Assembly (NCBI GenBank): GCA_009760855.2
Contig: WPIO01000081.1
Span: 635,001-699,000, forward strand
From: Cristatella mucedo
Lineage: Eukaryota; Bryozoa; Phylactolaemata; Cristatellidae
Direction: 5' to 3'
Length of the DNA stretch: 64,000 bases
The position numbers were made by a program, and so were the translations under genes. The notes below the pieces were generated by a model. It was not told where the DNA came from. It was given only the letters and a program-made list of their open reading frames with translations, and did no database searches. The first letter of the stretch is position 1; each line of letters begins with the position of its first letter. Shown here piece by piece: positions 9,392 to 21,357 of the stretch.

Positions 9392-12021
9392 ATGGGTCAT
9401 GGTAACGAGTTTAAGATTCCAGACTACAGGATTTACAAGGTCGAAGATATTCCGGTTCTCCAGAATGTTCAAAACAAGCTAGCCGAGCACGGCCTTAGAG
9501 ACCCGTGGCTCAGGTAGGAATGCCGCCGCAGCGGCTGAGACCGGCTCGAACCGGCGCTGCCAACTCGTCGGAGGTATTCGCTTTTGCTCATCGCTTGGTC
9601 GATGCGCGAAGCCGATATTATTTTCATCTTCGATGCACCGCCAAAGGAGCGCGAGTGCATTCGCAGTGCGGGCGGCGGCGGCGGCGGCGCCCGCCGCCGC
9701 CGCTGCCCGCGCTGGCGTGGCTGGCTCGAGCCACCGGCGTTCGTTCGTGGGTTCCGGTTGCACTAGTGCTTGGGAAGGGGAAGCTCGATGCAGTGTGACC
9801 GCGCGTGCCGAAGGGGCGCGATAGGAATGAATGCGAGGCGAATTCCGCGTCCTTTTCTGCGACAGGCTCGTGGGCAGCGCGTGATCGCTCTGTCGCCGCT
9901 TATCGCGGCTGCAACGCCGCCGCGCAACGGCCGTCGATGCCGCCCGACGAGCGGTTCGCGTCTTGCCGCTGCGTCGCGGTTCGCGCAAGCGATCCCGAGG
10001 CTTTTGGACGTGCACTCGGAACTCGGTGGATGGAATAGTATTTCTTATCAGATTCGCTCGCTGTCGACTGGGCATCGGTGCCAAGCTGTCTGCCATGGCC
10101 GCCGCCGAGGTCGTGGATGCGAGCCGTGCGGCAGCGGCTCAAGTAAATCGCCTGGGAAGAGATAGGGTTTTCTGAGGGCGCTTTGCAAACGGAAGTACTT
10201 TTTCTGAGCCTGGTGCCCGTTCAGGCTTTTTGCCCTGAATGGATCTTGGTAAGTAAGGGGAGACGCAGACGGGACAGTCCTTTCCTTGGTAAACATTATT
10301 GAAGAAAACCGTGCGTACGCCGGGCACTTGGAGGATATTGTGGTGGCAGCCACCAGCGTGAGCTTGAGAATAGCGTGAGTTCTCTGGTAACTCTCTGGCG
10401 TCCGTATATGCGACGGCTGTATACGACACCTCGGTTGTGCAGTCGTCCCTCGCAGTTTGGTCCCTCCGTGCTGGCTGAGCTGCAGCAACGGCTGCAGCTC
10501 AGCCAGCATAACGTCATGTTACTGCTGGGCACCCGTTTTCTTTCAGCAGTTACACAGTCTGCCAGCAGCAGCAGTAGCCTGTTTGTTCACTGCTGTTGTC
10601 CTGATAGTGCAGCGATGCTAGCTCATCTCTCGCTGGGCTGGTCTGAGCTTCTGAATTTCAAAAGCGCAAAGTCTGCTCTGTGCTGCTGGTGTGTGTGTGT
10701 ATGTGTGTGTGTGTGTGTGTGCTCGCGCGTGCGTGCGTGTGGGTGTGTGTGTCATTGTAACTAGGCAACAGTACTTGGATGTGAAACAGTGGCAAGCTCG
10801 TGGTGGTGGTGCTGCTGTAGCAGCTGCTGCAGCTGCTGCTGCTGCCCTTTGTCGTTGTCGATCGCTTGAGCATGGTGGTGGGTTCTTTGCTGGCTGTAGA
10901 AAGCAGTGAAGTGCCATTGGATGCATATGGGATCCGCTTATGGCAAAGTAATTGTGTGAGCCACGTGAGCCGTGAAGCTTAAGACCCAAGGGCTGGACAG
11001 CAGCATCGTCTTCACACACCAGATGAAAATTCGTCGATGATGTAGAAGTACCCGAAGAAAGTGTGACAGACTAGCTTCACTCGGGCAGAGAGAACCTGTC
11101 TTGCATGACTGTAGCTTGAGCAGCTGCAGTTCATGTTTAGTGCAAATATGTTTAGTGTGCCGTTAACAAAGTTAACAGTTAACAAAGTTCATGTTTAGTG
11201 TGCCGTTAGACCGAGTTGGTTAGCTCCTCAAGCTGCATCGGTGTGCGCAGCAGCAGTCGCTCTCGGTAATGAAAGAAACTGCAATCTGCTGCTGCTTTGG
11301 ATTGTGCTTGCCTGCCCTGGTTTGGCCCAGGGGTCAATGTGCTAGCCTTTGACGGTCGTGGGCACGGGCTTTGCTGTGCTATGCGAAGCACGTCTGGATG
11401 GAGATCGAGTCCTCTTAGGGTTCTGTAGAAATCAATTATATTTTTTTTTACTTATGAGCAGTCACTTTGCCGGTGGGGGTTGGTCTTTCGGATGCTTTTC
11501 TGCAGTGGACCTGCCCTTTTGGGGTTGTGCTCTTGGGCTGACCTTGCCACACACTAGTGGCTGCTTGCTGTTCGTGCCTCGAGTGCTTAAACATCATCTC
11601 TGCCTATTGCAAAGTACTGCTGTGCCACCAGAACCATACCATGAAGGGCTGCCGTTACTGCTGCTGGCTGCTGCTACGCGCTGACATTCAATCGAGCCCT
11701 ACGGCATCTGCAAAGCATCCGGCAAAGCATCTGCATGGAAATTAAGTTCTCTTTGGGTACAATGCCCTATGAATTTTTTTACAAGAATTTTGCATTATTT
11801 TTCTATACATTCGTATCGGTCGATCGTACTTTTTCAGAAACGAGGTATGGCGGTACCAGCTGCCCAACGCGCAGGACAGCCACTACCGACGAGCGTTCAG
11901 ACACATGGGACGAGGGCTTCCTCTTGCTCTCGGCTTAATGGTGCTCACCGTCATCGGCGAGAAGACGTACCAGAAGCTCTTCCCTGCTCACGACGATCAG
12001 CACGGCAGCGGGCATCACTAG
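9392..12021 (+). CDS. NDUFB3: NADH dehydrogenase [ubiquinone] 1 beta subcomplex subunit 3
   Basis: An accessory subunit of mitochondrial complex I, in the membrane arm of the inner membrane. Two exons, 9392-9513 and 11838-12021, join in phase 2 (CTC AG|gtaggaa ... tttttcag|A AAC) to give 101 residues, against about 98 in vertebrates. Exon 1 carries the family signature: KIPDYR at 8-13 and KLAEHGLRDPW at 29-39. Exon 2 continues with R-NEVWRY at 41-47, a hydrophobic membrane segment at about 67-81 (GLPLALGLMVLTVIG) and a charged histidine-rich C-terminus ending at TAG 12019-12021. The start is the only ATG giving the usual short basic/histidine lead. No cleavable presequence is seen, as expected for this subunit. 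The 2.3 kb intron holds GT and CAG/GCT runs. No neighbour is functionally linked. Confidence 0.95.
10690..10755. repeat. (GT)n microsatellite in NDUFB3 intron
   Basis: A mostly tgtgtg run with gcgc interruptions. It gives rise to overlapping spurious frames on both strands. Confidence 0.9.
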
Positions 12022-14035
12022 CCGACACGCTGCTTCGACCTCCGGAAGAGGGCGAAGCAGCGTGTGACCGCCACTGCAGCCGTTTGCTGTCATCGCCTCG
12101 CTGCCGCGGCAGCAGCCGTGCTTCACTGTCACTCGCCGGCGCCTCGTTGTGCTGCTGCTGCTGCTGCTGGGCTGTGTTTGGTGGTGTGACTGCACAAGTG
12201 TGTGCCTGTGCACCTGCCTTGATTGTGTCACGCCTTCGGGGAAAATATATCTGCATGTTGTTGATCGTGTTGTAAGTGTAAGCAGTCTCCTGCTGCCTGC
12301 GAGGCTGGCTTTTGCCGTGCTCATACTGCATGCATGGCGATTCATGTTCGGCTTCGGTGGGAAGTTGTGGGGCACACAATGGCTCGTGCGATCTTGGAAT
12401 GGCGGGTATTTGTCGCGTTTCTTCAAACAAGGCTACGGATGGGCAACCTTGCGGCAAGTTTTAGCAAGCAGCTACAGTTCCTCGGGTGGGGTACTTGCCT
12501 TGAAGACTGCAAGGACAAGATTGTAACAAGCTGGGCTGCAAGTGTGCCGTTTGCTGACCGCCTGCAAACTGCTTGCCGCCTGGTTAAAGTAAATGCGACC
12601 GGTGGAGAGGCAGCAGGCATTTTCCGCTGCCCCATATAGCTGGCAGCGACCTGGGCAGTGACTCCCTATTCCTATGCTGCCTACCACCACCCAAGACAAA
12701 ATCATATCTTCATCCCACTCGATGAGCAACCACCGAGTGCGTGCCGAACAAACACTATAATTGTATGCTATAATTTTTCTTTAATTGCGGGTATAACCCT
12801 GCCTACATGAGCATTTTGCAAATCGTGCCCCGACAAAAACTTCGCAGTCCTGTCCCCCAATAAGAAAATCCTGGCTCTGGTTGCATCGGGCAATAAAGAA
12901 TCACCTGCTGCAGGGCTCCAACGCAGGTCGAAGAGAGCTAGCTAGCACCTTACCCGTGGGCTAAGACATATTCCTTGGTGCCATTCTGCCATTGAGAGTA
13001 GGCGCTTCCTGGAATGTTCACCTGGAAAGGTCACATTTCGACTGATGGTGATGGCTATAACTAAACGTCTTTGAATCGTCGAAACTCGGTGAACGTGGAA
13101 CGTGGCAGAAGTCGACAATTTAACTCCCTCTCTTTCTGTGCGACCACCATCCCGAAGTCGGGTGCGGTTCAAAGCCATCACTAACCTCCGTGTGACACCG
13201 TAGCCCTGCCACTCAATGTATGAAGTGCTATTCCCCTAATCATTGGGATGTCATTCGTTGGTGCTGCTGGGTTACAGGCCCCTGGGTCAGACGGTAGTCA
13301 ACCGATGGCATAACGTGCAACGATGCAACCCGGGATTCTCGAGAGGCACATAGAGGCACGTACCATCTATACTTCCTCATTGTGCGATACTAAGTTATAC
13401 TCGATGTACTAATCGTGACAGTAACCTGTCAAATATCCATCGTGCGAGTTCTATCCACCTCTGAAATGCAAGATGACTATGTACGAATAGATTGTATCCA
13501 TTAAGCCATTGCTGTAGAATTGGGAGCCGCGGAATAAATTTGCTACTCGAGCCGTACCTTTTCTCGTCAAGGCCAAAGGCTCCAGCTCGCACAGAGTAGG
13601 CGTTGGCTGTGTGGAGGTGAAGCTGACGTTTGACCCTGACACGGCTTGGTTCTGCTCTCAGCCACAGCGTCGCCGCAGGCCTTCGTGTCGTGGCCTCGAA
13701 GAGTCACTTAGGCATAACTGAAAGGTCGCCACAGTGGGTGAGCTGTGCGAGGTGTGATCGGGCTCGTTTTTCTTCCATCCCCTCCATTATTTCCACCCCT
13801 TTCATTCCTCCCATCCCTTCCGTTCCTCTATCCGAACCATTCCTACGTCCGAACGGCTGCTGGTGCCGTTCGGGCGCGACAGTAGACGGCCCACATAGAA
13901 GCAATAATATGGATAATCATGAAGCGTTTCCATGGTGCCGTAAGAGTATCGGCTTTTTTCTAGGCACAGTGAGTAACTTGCAAAGGAATCACATCAATAC
14001 GTTAGTGGTTGCAAAAGTGGGTGCATGAACAAGCC
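12022..14035. other. NDUFB3 3' flank; no further gene recognised
   Basis: The first few hundred bases probably include the NDUFB3 3' UTR; no single poly(A) signal stands out. A partial minus-strand SINE-B lies at about 12880-12970 (caataaagaatcacctgctgcagg and following). A pyrimidine-rich stretch lies at 13771-13840. Other frames are short and unsupported. Confidence 0.4.
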
Positions 14036-14039
14036 CATA

Positions 14040-14860
14040 ACGTACAGTTTACAGGAATTCTGCAAACACTGCGAGGAGTGTTTGCAGAATCACACTAGTC
14101 CGTTTTTAGCTTCTTCCTTAATTTATAATTGTAGTCGTCAGTTGGGAGTGAGTTCCAAGCTCTGAAAGAATACGAATTCGAGATCGGGTCCCCAAAGAAT
14201 ACGAGCTTAGTTGAAGCCTCAGCTGAATGAATCGAGTTACAAGAGCTGACGATGCGATATGCGTGGGAGTAGTTCTGAGAGGTAGAAGCCAGAGGAACCA
14301 GCGAACGAAGGAACCTAAAAGTGAGTGACAGAGTGAAGCCTCGAAGTCGATGCGATGCTCGATGGGAAGCCGGTGCAGGTCAAAGGTGAGAAGTGGTGCT
14401 ACGGTGACACTACGATGCTCACGACACAAAAAATTCTAGTTGCAGAGTTTTGTAGCAACTGTAAGCACCTGATTGCATGGGCCCTTAGACCTGCAAGCAG
14501 TGAATTGTCCAAGGTGAAGCGAGATGCAAGCACAAATGCACGAACCGCCTTGGATGGGGTATCCCAGTCTAAGCAGGCCATAATTATTCCCGTATTACTT
14601 AGCTGAAAGTCAGCAGACTGGCCCGTAAAGCTGATGTCGTCGCATAGGGAAATTATTTTGAAACAAGGCCCCTAGATTTCGAGGAGAAGCTACGAGGAGA
14701 TACGCTGGAAAAGCTGACGATTTTGAGCATTAAGCTTTCCACGTTTCACGAGTAAGTCTTGATTTGCCTATGACTATCAAGTTTGTTTTATCGTCAATCA
14801 GTTTGAGAAATTGTATTGCCATCGAAGTAGAAATATTCTGTAGCAGAGATACACGATGTA
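14040..14860 (-). mobile_element. LINE family 1 fragment, RT end and C-terminus
   Basis: The minus strand reads, with frameshifts: a degraded DKTNLI block near 14790; FVLASRFTLDNSLLAGLRAH near 14480-14550; CREHRSVTVAPLLTFDLHRL near 14360-14430; and the Y-S-L/GTRSRI remnant of the YAPKAW block. It is a 5'-truncated, mutated copy. Confidence 0.7.
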
Positions 14861-15214
14861 AAGTAGTTGAGACAGATTGACGTCCTAGAAGGCAGGCAGG
14901 AATCAAGGCACAGGTTTGACAGCTGCATGAAAATCAAAGCTCAGCCTGTGCTTGGCGGCTACACAGGCTGGAGGAAAGGAATAAGTTGTGAACAAAATGG
15001 GCAGAATACTTATCCCTGCAATACCCGGACGTCAGAGGCTATCCGGATAACTGCTGCCCATTGACAACAATGATTAGAAGCCTCCAACTAAGATGGGCTC
15101 TAAACCATTATCCGTGATGCTCAGGCTAGATAAGATGCTCTCGAAAAGTATCCGGTGATCCGCTGTATCAAATGCTGCCCAAAAATGTGGCAAAGCAAGC
15201 AGAGAACTCCTGCA

Positions 15215-15350
15215 TTACTCTGTAATGTATCTCCGTCTGTAGCTCCACAAAGTCGTTAAGACCATGTGGGTGTTACGAAGGAGAGTTTTGTATAGCGAAC
15301 TCACAGCCTAAGTGGCTTCCGGTACGCATTCGGTAGCCAACACATATTTG
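15215..15350 (-). mobile_element. LINE family 2, 3'-terminal fragment
   Basis: The stretch at 15230-15345 (tgtatctccgtctgtagctccacaaagtc, in two parts) is nearly identical to 6460-6590, including the terminal readthrough ATECVPEAT on the minus strand. The end is taatgta-type. Confidence 0.8.
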
Positions 15351-15879
15351 AGCTGTCCCTTTGATATTGCCACGCCCGCCCAAGGTTGGTGCCAAAATTC
15401 ATTGATATTTGGTGCCGGAAGTAGAGCTGCCCGACTAAACCTCGTGCCACGATCGGACAACCGACTGGATGGCCGATCGAGAGCGTGGAGTCTCATTGGT
15501 CCTGCCATGACTGTGCAGCGCCAAGAATACTTCTCGGCTTCGTGGCGGTTCGGCGGCAGGACGGCGCCAGGAGCGGATGACGTAGAATATATTTTGCTAT
15601 GACATCTAGTCAGCGTGACTTTTGTTTGCTTCCACAGGCTGTCCACTTGGTAGTCGCGGACACCAACTGTGTGCGATGCGAGCTCCAACTGCGGGCGACG
15701 CTAGCGGAAAACAATCCAACGATTGGCGATAACCCAGGAGTCAACTCGGATCGCGGTAGCGATAGCGACAGAGTCAAACCCATATTGGAACTTTACCGAT
15801 TTCTCTGTATTCTTGGTGACCGTTATGATCACCATATTTTTCAAAACCTGCAATTCGGCACTCCTGAGAAGGTCGTTGT
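15351..15879. other. No recognisable gene
   Basis: Frames at 15312-15602 and 15599-15883 lack family features. A short acgtcatcc/ggcgcc-rich stretch is present, but nothing can be assigned. Confidence 0.3.
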
Positions 15880-15889
15880 GTAATCGCAA

Positions 15890-16060
15890 CAGTGACCCCT
15901 GCGCATGTCACACCCTAACCGTGTTATTCTTGTTGTTTATTGAGCATGCTACCACTAACCATTCGACCACGGCTACTTTGCAGCAAATGTAGAGTGCCAT
16001 GAAAAAAAAGAGATTAAGTTCTCTGAGGGTGCTATATCGAATGTATTATTATTATTACTA
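15890..16060 (+). mobile_element. LINE family 1, 3' UTR and tail only
   Basis: Begins at gcgcatgtcacaccctaacc, continues through gagcatgctaccactaacc and tttgcagcaaatgta, and ends with agagattaagttctct, gagggtgctatat and (att)n. This is an extreme 5' truncation. Confidence 0.85.
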
Positions 16061-16561
16061 TTATGAATCTGCGGAATGATTTGATCTTAAAACCGACTGG
16101 GACGTGGTTGGTTGGCGGTGGCAGTACCAACCTGGCAGCTTCTCCGAAAGAAATCCAACGGCTGCCCCGCCGCGTCCGCCGTCTCGTAAACGACCTCCGT
16201 CGCGCGTCGGAATGCGGCACCCGATTTCGATGGCACCGAGCCGCCATTCCGTGCGAGAGCCAAGCCTTCGCGGAGCGCGCGAGAGAGAGAGAGCAGCCAG
16301 CGCGCTCAGCAGCTGCCGTTCGCTCGCCTTTGGACTGGGCACACTACGACCTCTGCCCCCTCCCGGTATGGCCGTCGTCACTCGCTCTGCTTCGCCAGCG
16401 AGTCGCGCGACGATCAGAGAGGGCCGCTCCCGACGAGCCTACCGGACATGCTCGCCGACACGGCTGCCGCCGCCCTGCCGTCTTATCGCTGCTCTCAGCG
16501 CCGGCCGCGGCCTCTACTGTCTGCCGCCGCCGCCGATGCCCCTCGCTCTGATGTCGGTCGA

Positions 16562-18332
16562 ATGTGGGCCGCCGCCAGTGGGCGGCAGCGCTGCACGAAA
16601 CATCGGCAGCACGCCGCCTCGTCGTGGCTGGCGTTAGCCTCTGCCGTCGCCGCCGCCGCCGCCGCCGCGGCTACTCAGCAGCCGCTTTCTACCCTCGTGC
16701 GAACGGAGAGCGGCTGGATTCAGGGCGGCCGCCAGGCGTTCGGCAACTTCACGGTGCTCCAATTCCTCGGCATTCGCTACGCTGAGCCGCCGATCGGGCA
16801 TCGGCGCTTCGCCAAGCCGATGGCCGTCAAGCCGTGGCCTGGCGTGCGCAACGCGACCACGTTCGGCCCCGTCTGCCCGCAGCTGGCCGCCGCCGGCTCG
16901 GCGGAGCTCGTGCTGGGCAGCGAGGACTGTCTATATCTGAACGTCTACGCACCGGCCGCGACGAACGAAGGCGGCAAGGGCGGCGACGGTGGCGGCGGAG
17001 GCAAGGCCGTGATGGTATTCCTTCACGGCGGAGCGTTCGTGGCGGGGAGCGGAGCCGAGTACGACCCGAGCGTGCTGGCGCATCGCGGCGACGTCGTCGT
17101 CGCGACGGTCAACTATCGGCTAGGCGTGCTCGGCTTCCTGCGGCTCGGCGCGTTCGTGGCGCGAGGAAACTACGGCCTCTGGGACCAGCGATTGGCCATC
17201 GAGTGGCTCGGGCGCAACGCCGCCGCCTTCGGCGGCGACCCGGACCGCGTCACCGTGTTCGGCCAGTCGGCCGGCGCCGCGAGCGCGTGCCTGCTGGCTC
17301 TGTCCCCCGCCTCGCGCGGCCTCTTCCGCCGCGTCATCGCCGAGAGCGGCGCGGCGACGGCCGTCTGGAGCTTGGCCCGTCGGCCCGCAGCCAGCGCTCT
17401 CGACGTCCTGCGGCTCGTCGAGCGACTCGGCTGCGGCGGCGACGGCGGCGGCGCTTGGTCGCCTCTCGGGGTGCTCAGGTGCCTCCGCGCGCTGAGGCTC
17501 AGCTCGCTGGTGGCGGCCGGCGTGGCCAAAGCGTCGACCGCTCTGCCGGTGTGGCTCCCGGCCGTCGACGGCGACTTCCTGCCGTACGACGTCGAGCGTC
17601 TGCTCGAAGAGGACGGCTTCGCCCGCGTCGACTTCCTGTCGGGCGCCAACTCGCAGGAGGGCCTGCTGTTCCTGTCGCTGCCGAGCGTCCTGCAGAGCCT
17701 CTACGCCGGAGACCCGTTCGGCGGCGGAGAGGCGCCCGCCGGCGGCGGCGTGAGCCTCGACCGCGGCGTCGGCGAGCGGACGCTCGACAAGATCTTCAGC
17801 GCCGGCCTCGGGCTGCTGTCGCTGCACGCCGAGAGCTTTTTGAGCCACGCCCGACGCGTCTACGGCGGCGAGCGGCCGACGAGCGACCGCGAGCGGCTGC
17901 TCGCCGCCGTCGAATTCCTCGGTAGGTGCGAGCGAGCGATCGACCGCCGACCGCTCTTCATTTTCATTCGGGGCTCGCAGCGTCGCGCGCTCGTCTCAGG
18001 GTCGTCGCAGCAGCCAAGCGAGCGAGCGCCATCTTGGCGCTCGCTCGCTGCGCGCGGGCGACTCCGGCGCGCGCGCGGCCGCTGCTGCTCGGCTCGTTGA
18101 CATCCTGAGGCCCGCCGCCGGTTGGGCCTAGTTAAGCGGGGCGTTTGCACGGTCAGTCTTGCCTCCTTCCTTCTTGTGTCCTGCTTCGGTGTGTTCCTTC
18201 GTGTAGGAAGTTTGCACTGTCGGTTTTCCTCCAAGTCTTGCTTCCTACTTGCTCCATCCTCAGAGCGAACGTGGGAAAAGTGCTTTTGTTGGGGAGATAA
18301 AAAATGGCCATCCGCAGCCACCTCCGGCGATA

Positions 18333-18396
<64 letters not shown>

Positions 18397-20869
18397 ATAT
18401 AGCTCCTTAGCACAGCGCCTCAGAAGAACACCTTAATCTCTATTCAAGCGCTTCACATTTGCCATGGGACTCGAGCCCACGACCTCGGTCTTCAAATACA
18501 TTCACCTTAACCTTGGTCCTTGGTTTGAGGAGAACACTTTAACCGCTGGGCCAAGCCTTCTGCAATAGCCTTTATCTCCCGCTGCCTGATTATCTTATTC
18601 GTAAAAAAAAGAAAATACCAGCTGATTTAACAGCCTCTTTTGTAAAGCGACAAAAGAGCCTTTACGACTATCACTACCGCTTGCAGCGGCAATAAAGGAT
18701 CGCCCACCGCAGGATTCGAACCCACGACCTCGGGACCGACGTCGTTGGTTGTACGACCTCTGGGCGGAGGTCGTGAAAAGCAACCGCCTACCTAGTGTGC
18801 CATCAAGGCTCACCCTACGACTAGCTCGTCGTGTCCCCTAAACTCCGACTCTCGTGGAACGTTGGTGAGCCGTGATGGCGCATTAGGTAAGGTGGTTGCT
18901 TTTTGCGACCTCGGTCCCAAGGTAGTGGGTTCGAATCCTACGGTAGGTGATCCTGCATCGCCACTGAAAGTGGTAGTCATACCCGTAAAGGCTCTTCCGT
19001 TGCTTTGCAAAAGATGCTGTTAAATCAGCTCGTACTTGTTTAACGTTTCGACGAGTGCGCCCGTCGAGTCGTCCGCCGTCTTTTCAAAGCAGTGAAGAAG
19101 GCGTGCCCTTGACATTGACAATTGTTGGTCAATCGTTCAGTATTAGTAATGTCCAAGTCTTGGTCAAAACGTTGAACCATGCTCAGGTTCCCAGTCTTCG
19201 TTTGGTCTTGCTTTAAGTCTTGGACCACCCATCCGGTCTTGGTGACGTGTGCACCAAAGGCTGGAGCAGGACGCATGCAGAATAGAAGCGAGGCTCGTCG
19301 TATGAACGCGGAGATGTTGTCGATTAAAGCCACCAAAATCTTGGACTCTAGAATTGCCGGTGACCGGATGTTTTGACCGACAATCCATTTTTGGCACGAT
19401 TCTTGCAGGATCGGCACTTCGCTCTGGGGCGGGCTGAGGGCCGGGGAGGCAGCTATGTCAATTCTTAACTGGGAGCGACATGTTCTCGGTCGTCAACATT
19501 CCAAGTCACCGCGCCGCTCCTCCGCTCTCCTTCGATCTGTGCGGGTCGATTCGTCGATGCGAGTTTACGGAGCGACGTAGGCAAGACCTTTGTAACACGT
19601 GACCCGTAAGATGCCTCGTTTCGGGCTCGCGGCAACGACCTCCTTAATAATCCGGGTGTGCGCTAGATCGGTTTTGACTTGGTTACAGAACTGACGCCGC
19701 GAACTGCAATGCAAAGGAACACTGACCCCAGAATGAGCTGACGCATTAAGCAGACAAACTAAACGAACCCAGCTGGCGGGCGGCTCGTATGGCAGTTTCA
19801 TTTTGCCACGATCTTTACATCGCGTCAAAATGAGACCGGGGCATTCACCTGCTTATAGATTTTCAGACTTATAGTTTCTTCAAAAATGTCATTCGTCTTT
19901 CCCTCGCCACCTCGGCATTAAGGTGATTCCTTTGCATAGCGCCCTAAGAGAACTCAATTTATACTCAGGTGCTTTACACGCGCCGTAGCGTAGAGCTCAA
20001 GGTCACGACCTCGGCGCGTCAAAGGAGAGCGCCCCAACCCCTGGGCCAAACCTGGTCGGCGCATTCTTCAGCGACAATAGAGATGCGACCGCTGCATTGA
20101 CTGCGGGGTGACGAGCGGCGTTGCAGCAGCGGCAGCTCAATTTGGCAAAAGTAAACCAAAGAGCGTTTTTTCTCGGACAATTCACAATGTCCCAAATGTT
20201 AAAAGTCTCGTAGGGAAGCTGTCGGTCACGTGCCGCCGTGTCCTCCTTCCCTCGTCGATGCAGCCGGAGGATCGCTAATCGCTCGATTGCCTCCGCTCGT
20301 GCAGGGGACTTGTTCTTCGTCGCCCCCGCGGTGGACATGCTGAACAAGCGAGCGAGGAATGCAAACAGCGGCCATAGCTCGTACCACTACCTGGTGGATC
20401 ACAGGCGAAACTTCACGATGGCCACGCGCGCACCGGACTGGCTGCGTCGCGGCGCGAATCACGGCGATGAGCTTCCGCTCGTGTTCGGACTTAACCAGCT
20501 CTTCGAGGAGAGCCGCGGTGAGTTCTCAGCCAGTTCCTAGTTCCGCTCGACTGGTGAGCTTCGGCTCGCCGGTTCGCCGCCTGACGCGTCACGTGCGCGC
20601 GCGCGCTCGTGCACGCGCTGCTAGCGCTGCTTCTGCTGCTGCGCTTTGAGAAAACAACCGGAGCCAAAAGGGAAGAAGAAGCCGCGAGATCTTTCTTTTG
20701 GCAAATGTGTCGCTGGAGAAGGACCGCGAGCTTAGAAGGCCAGCGCGCTCGCGCCGCCGCCGTCGCAGCCTCGACCCGCGCCGCCGCCGCCGCCTCCGCC
20801 GCCGCTCCGATTAGCTCGCCCACAGAGGGCGCGCGCGTCGGCGTCGTTCCCACGCCAGGACTTTTATCT

Positions 20870-20905
<36 letters not shown>

Positions 20906-21357
20906 GCTTTCAGCCAAGAATGAGACGGCGAGCTCTTCAGTGGAGATCCTCTTTCCTGCGGGCTTCCGTCAGGGCGACGGAGAAGATCTCTTGTCGAGGA
21001 TTGTGATTAAATACTGGACCAACTTTGCGAAGACTGGGTAGAGCTATGTCGCCGACAGCAAGCTTTGACAACCTTTGGGCTTGATTTGAGCTGCGCTGCG
21101 ATTCTTTACGCCCATAGACGCGCACGCGTGACGCACGGCTCTGTCGTTCTAACAGGAATCCCAATCAACCGGAAGTTGGGAATCCGCTCTGGCCGTGCTT
21201 CGACCGGCCACACGGCAACACGATGCTGCTTGCAACGTCGGGCGTCACGAATCTGGACAGCACGCCGCGGTCGGTGCAAATGAGCTTCTGGACGGACGCT
21301 GCGTTTCCGGCACACCGTCACGAGAATAGCTTTACCTCAGATTTAGTCGCCGCGTAA
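16562..21357 (+). CDS. Type-B carboxylesterase, secreted (CES-1)
   Basis: A serine hydrolase of the carboxylesterase/cholinesterase/neuroligin (COesterase) family. Four exons: 16562-17921, 20305-20517, 20914-21037 and 21156-21357. The phases 1,1,2 all join in frame, giving 632 residues. The start chosen is the second in-frame ATG; it is followed by a basic n-region and an alanine-rich hydrophobic core (signal peptide). An upstream ATG at 16448 would add 38 residues. Family motifs: EDCLYLNVY at 121-129; oxyanion HGG at 155-157; nucleophile elbow FGQSAGA with Ser236; Glu366 in NSQEG; His506 in NHGDEL; YWTNFAKTGNPN across the exon 3/4 junction. The triad is complete, so catalysis is likely; the substrate is unknown. 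The C-terminus has no hydrophobic anchor, so a soluble secreted enzyme is inferred. It is convergent with paralogue CES-2. Confidence 0.93.
18336..18402. repeat. (AT)n microsatellite in CES-1 intron 1
   Basis: A run of atatat with gtatgtat at its right end. Confidence 0.95.
18405..18570 (-). mobile_element. SINE-A copy in CES-1 intron 1
   Basis: Reverse-complement order: cagcgcctcagaagaac, taatctctattcaagcgctt, gccatgggactcgagccc and gacctcggtc. It ends near the A-box complement aaccgctgggcc. Confidence 0.8.
18600..18815 (-). mobile_element. SINE-B copy, left arm of an inverted pair
   Basis: On the plus strand it starts with cagctgatttaacagcctc (tail complement), then ttgcagcggcaataaagga, ggattcgaacccacgac and gtgaaaagcaaccgcct. 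It faces a plus-strand copy 45 bp to the right. Confidence 0.85.
18860..19035 (+). mobile_element. SINE-B copy, right arm of an inverted pair
   Basis: Begins near gtgagccgtgatggcgc. The A-box region is ggtaaggtggttgc and the B box gggttcgaatcct. The body gtgatcctgcatcgccac leads to the gctgttaaatcagc tail at about 19017-19030. It is the inverse of the copy at 18600-18815. Confidence 0.85.
19925..20065 (-). mobile_element. SINE-A copy in CES-1 intron 1, diverged
   Basis: On the plus strand: tttgcatagcgccctaagagaact, then caggtgctttacac, a diverged B box (gagctcaaggtcacgacctcgg) and ctgggccaaacc at the head. It ends about 240 bp before CES-1 exon 2. Confidence 0.75.
20870..20912 (+). promoter_or_regulatory. 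(CT)n microsatellite forming the CES-1 exon 3 polypyrimidine tract
   Basis: A run of about 40 bases of ctctct leads directly into gctttcag, the acceptor before exon 3 at 20914. Length change of the repeat would change the tract used for splicing. Confidence 0.8.

Noticed and set aside
9479-10175. Many overlapping frames of 60-205 codons in the NDUFB3 intron
   Set aside because: GCC/GGC-rich intron sequence; all lack motifs and overlap on both strands.
17120-17925. Long frames in other phases and on the opposite strand of CES-1 exon 1, and similarly around 35193-35695
   Set aside because: Shadow frames caused by high GC at codon position three of the real exons.
18860-18960. Possible real tRNA gene (A and B boxes)
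   Set aside because: The sequence recurs in many copies with a shared non-tRNA body and tail, so it is a SINE; no full cloverleaf was found.
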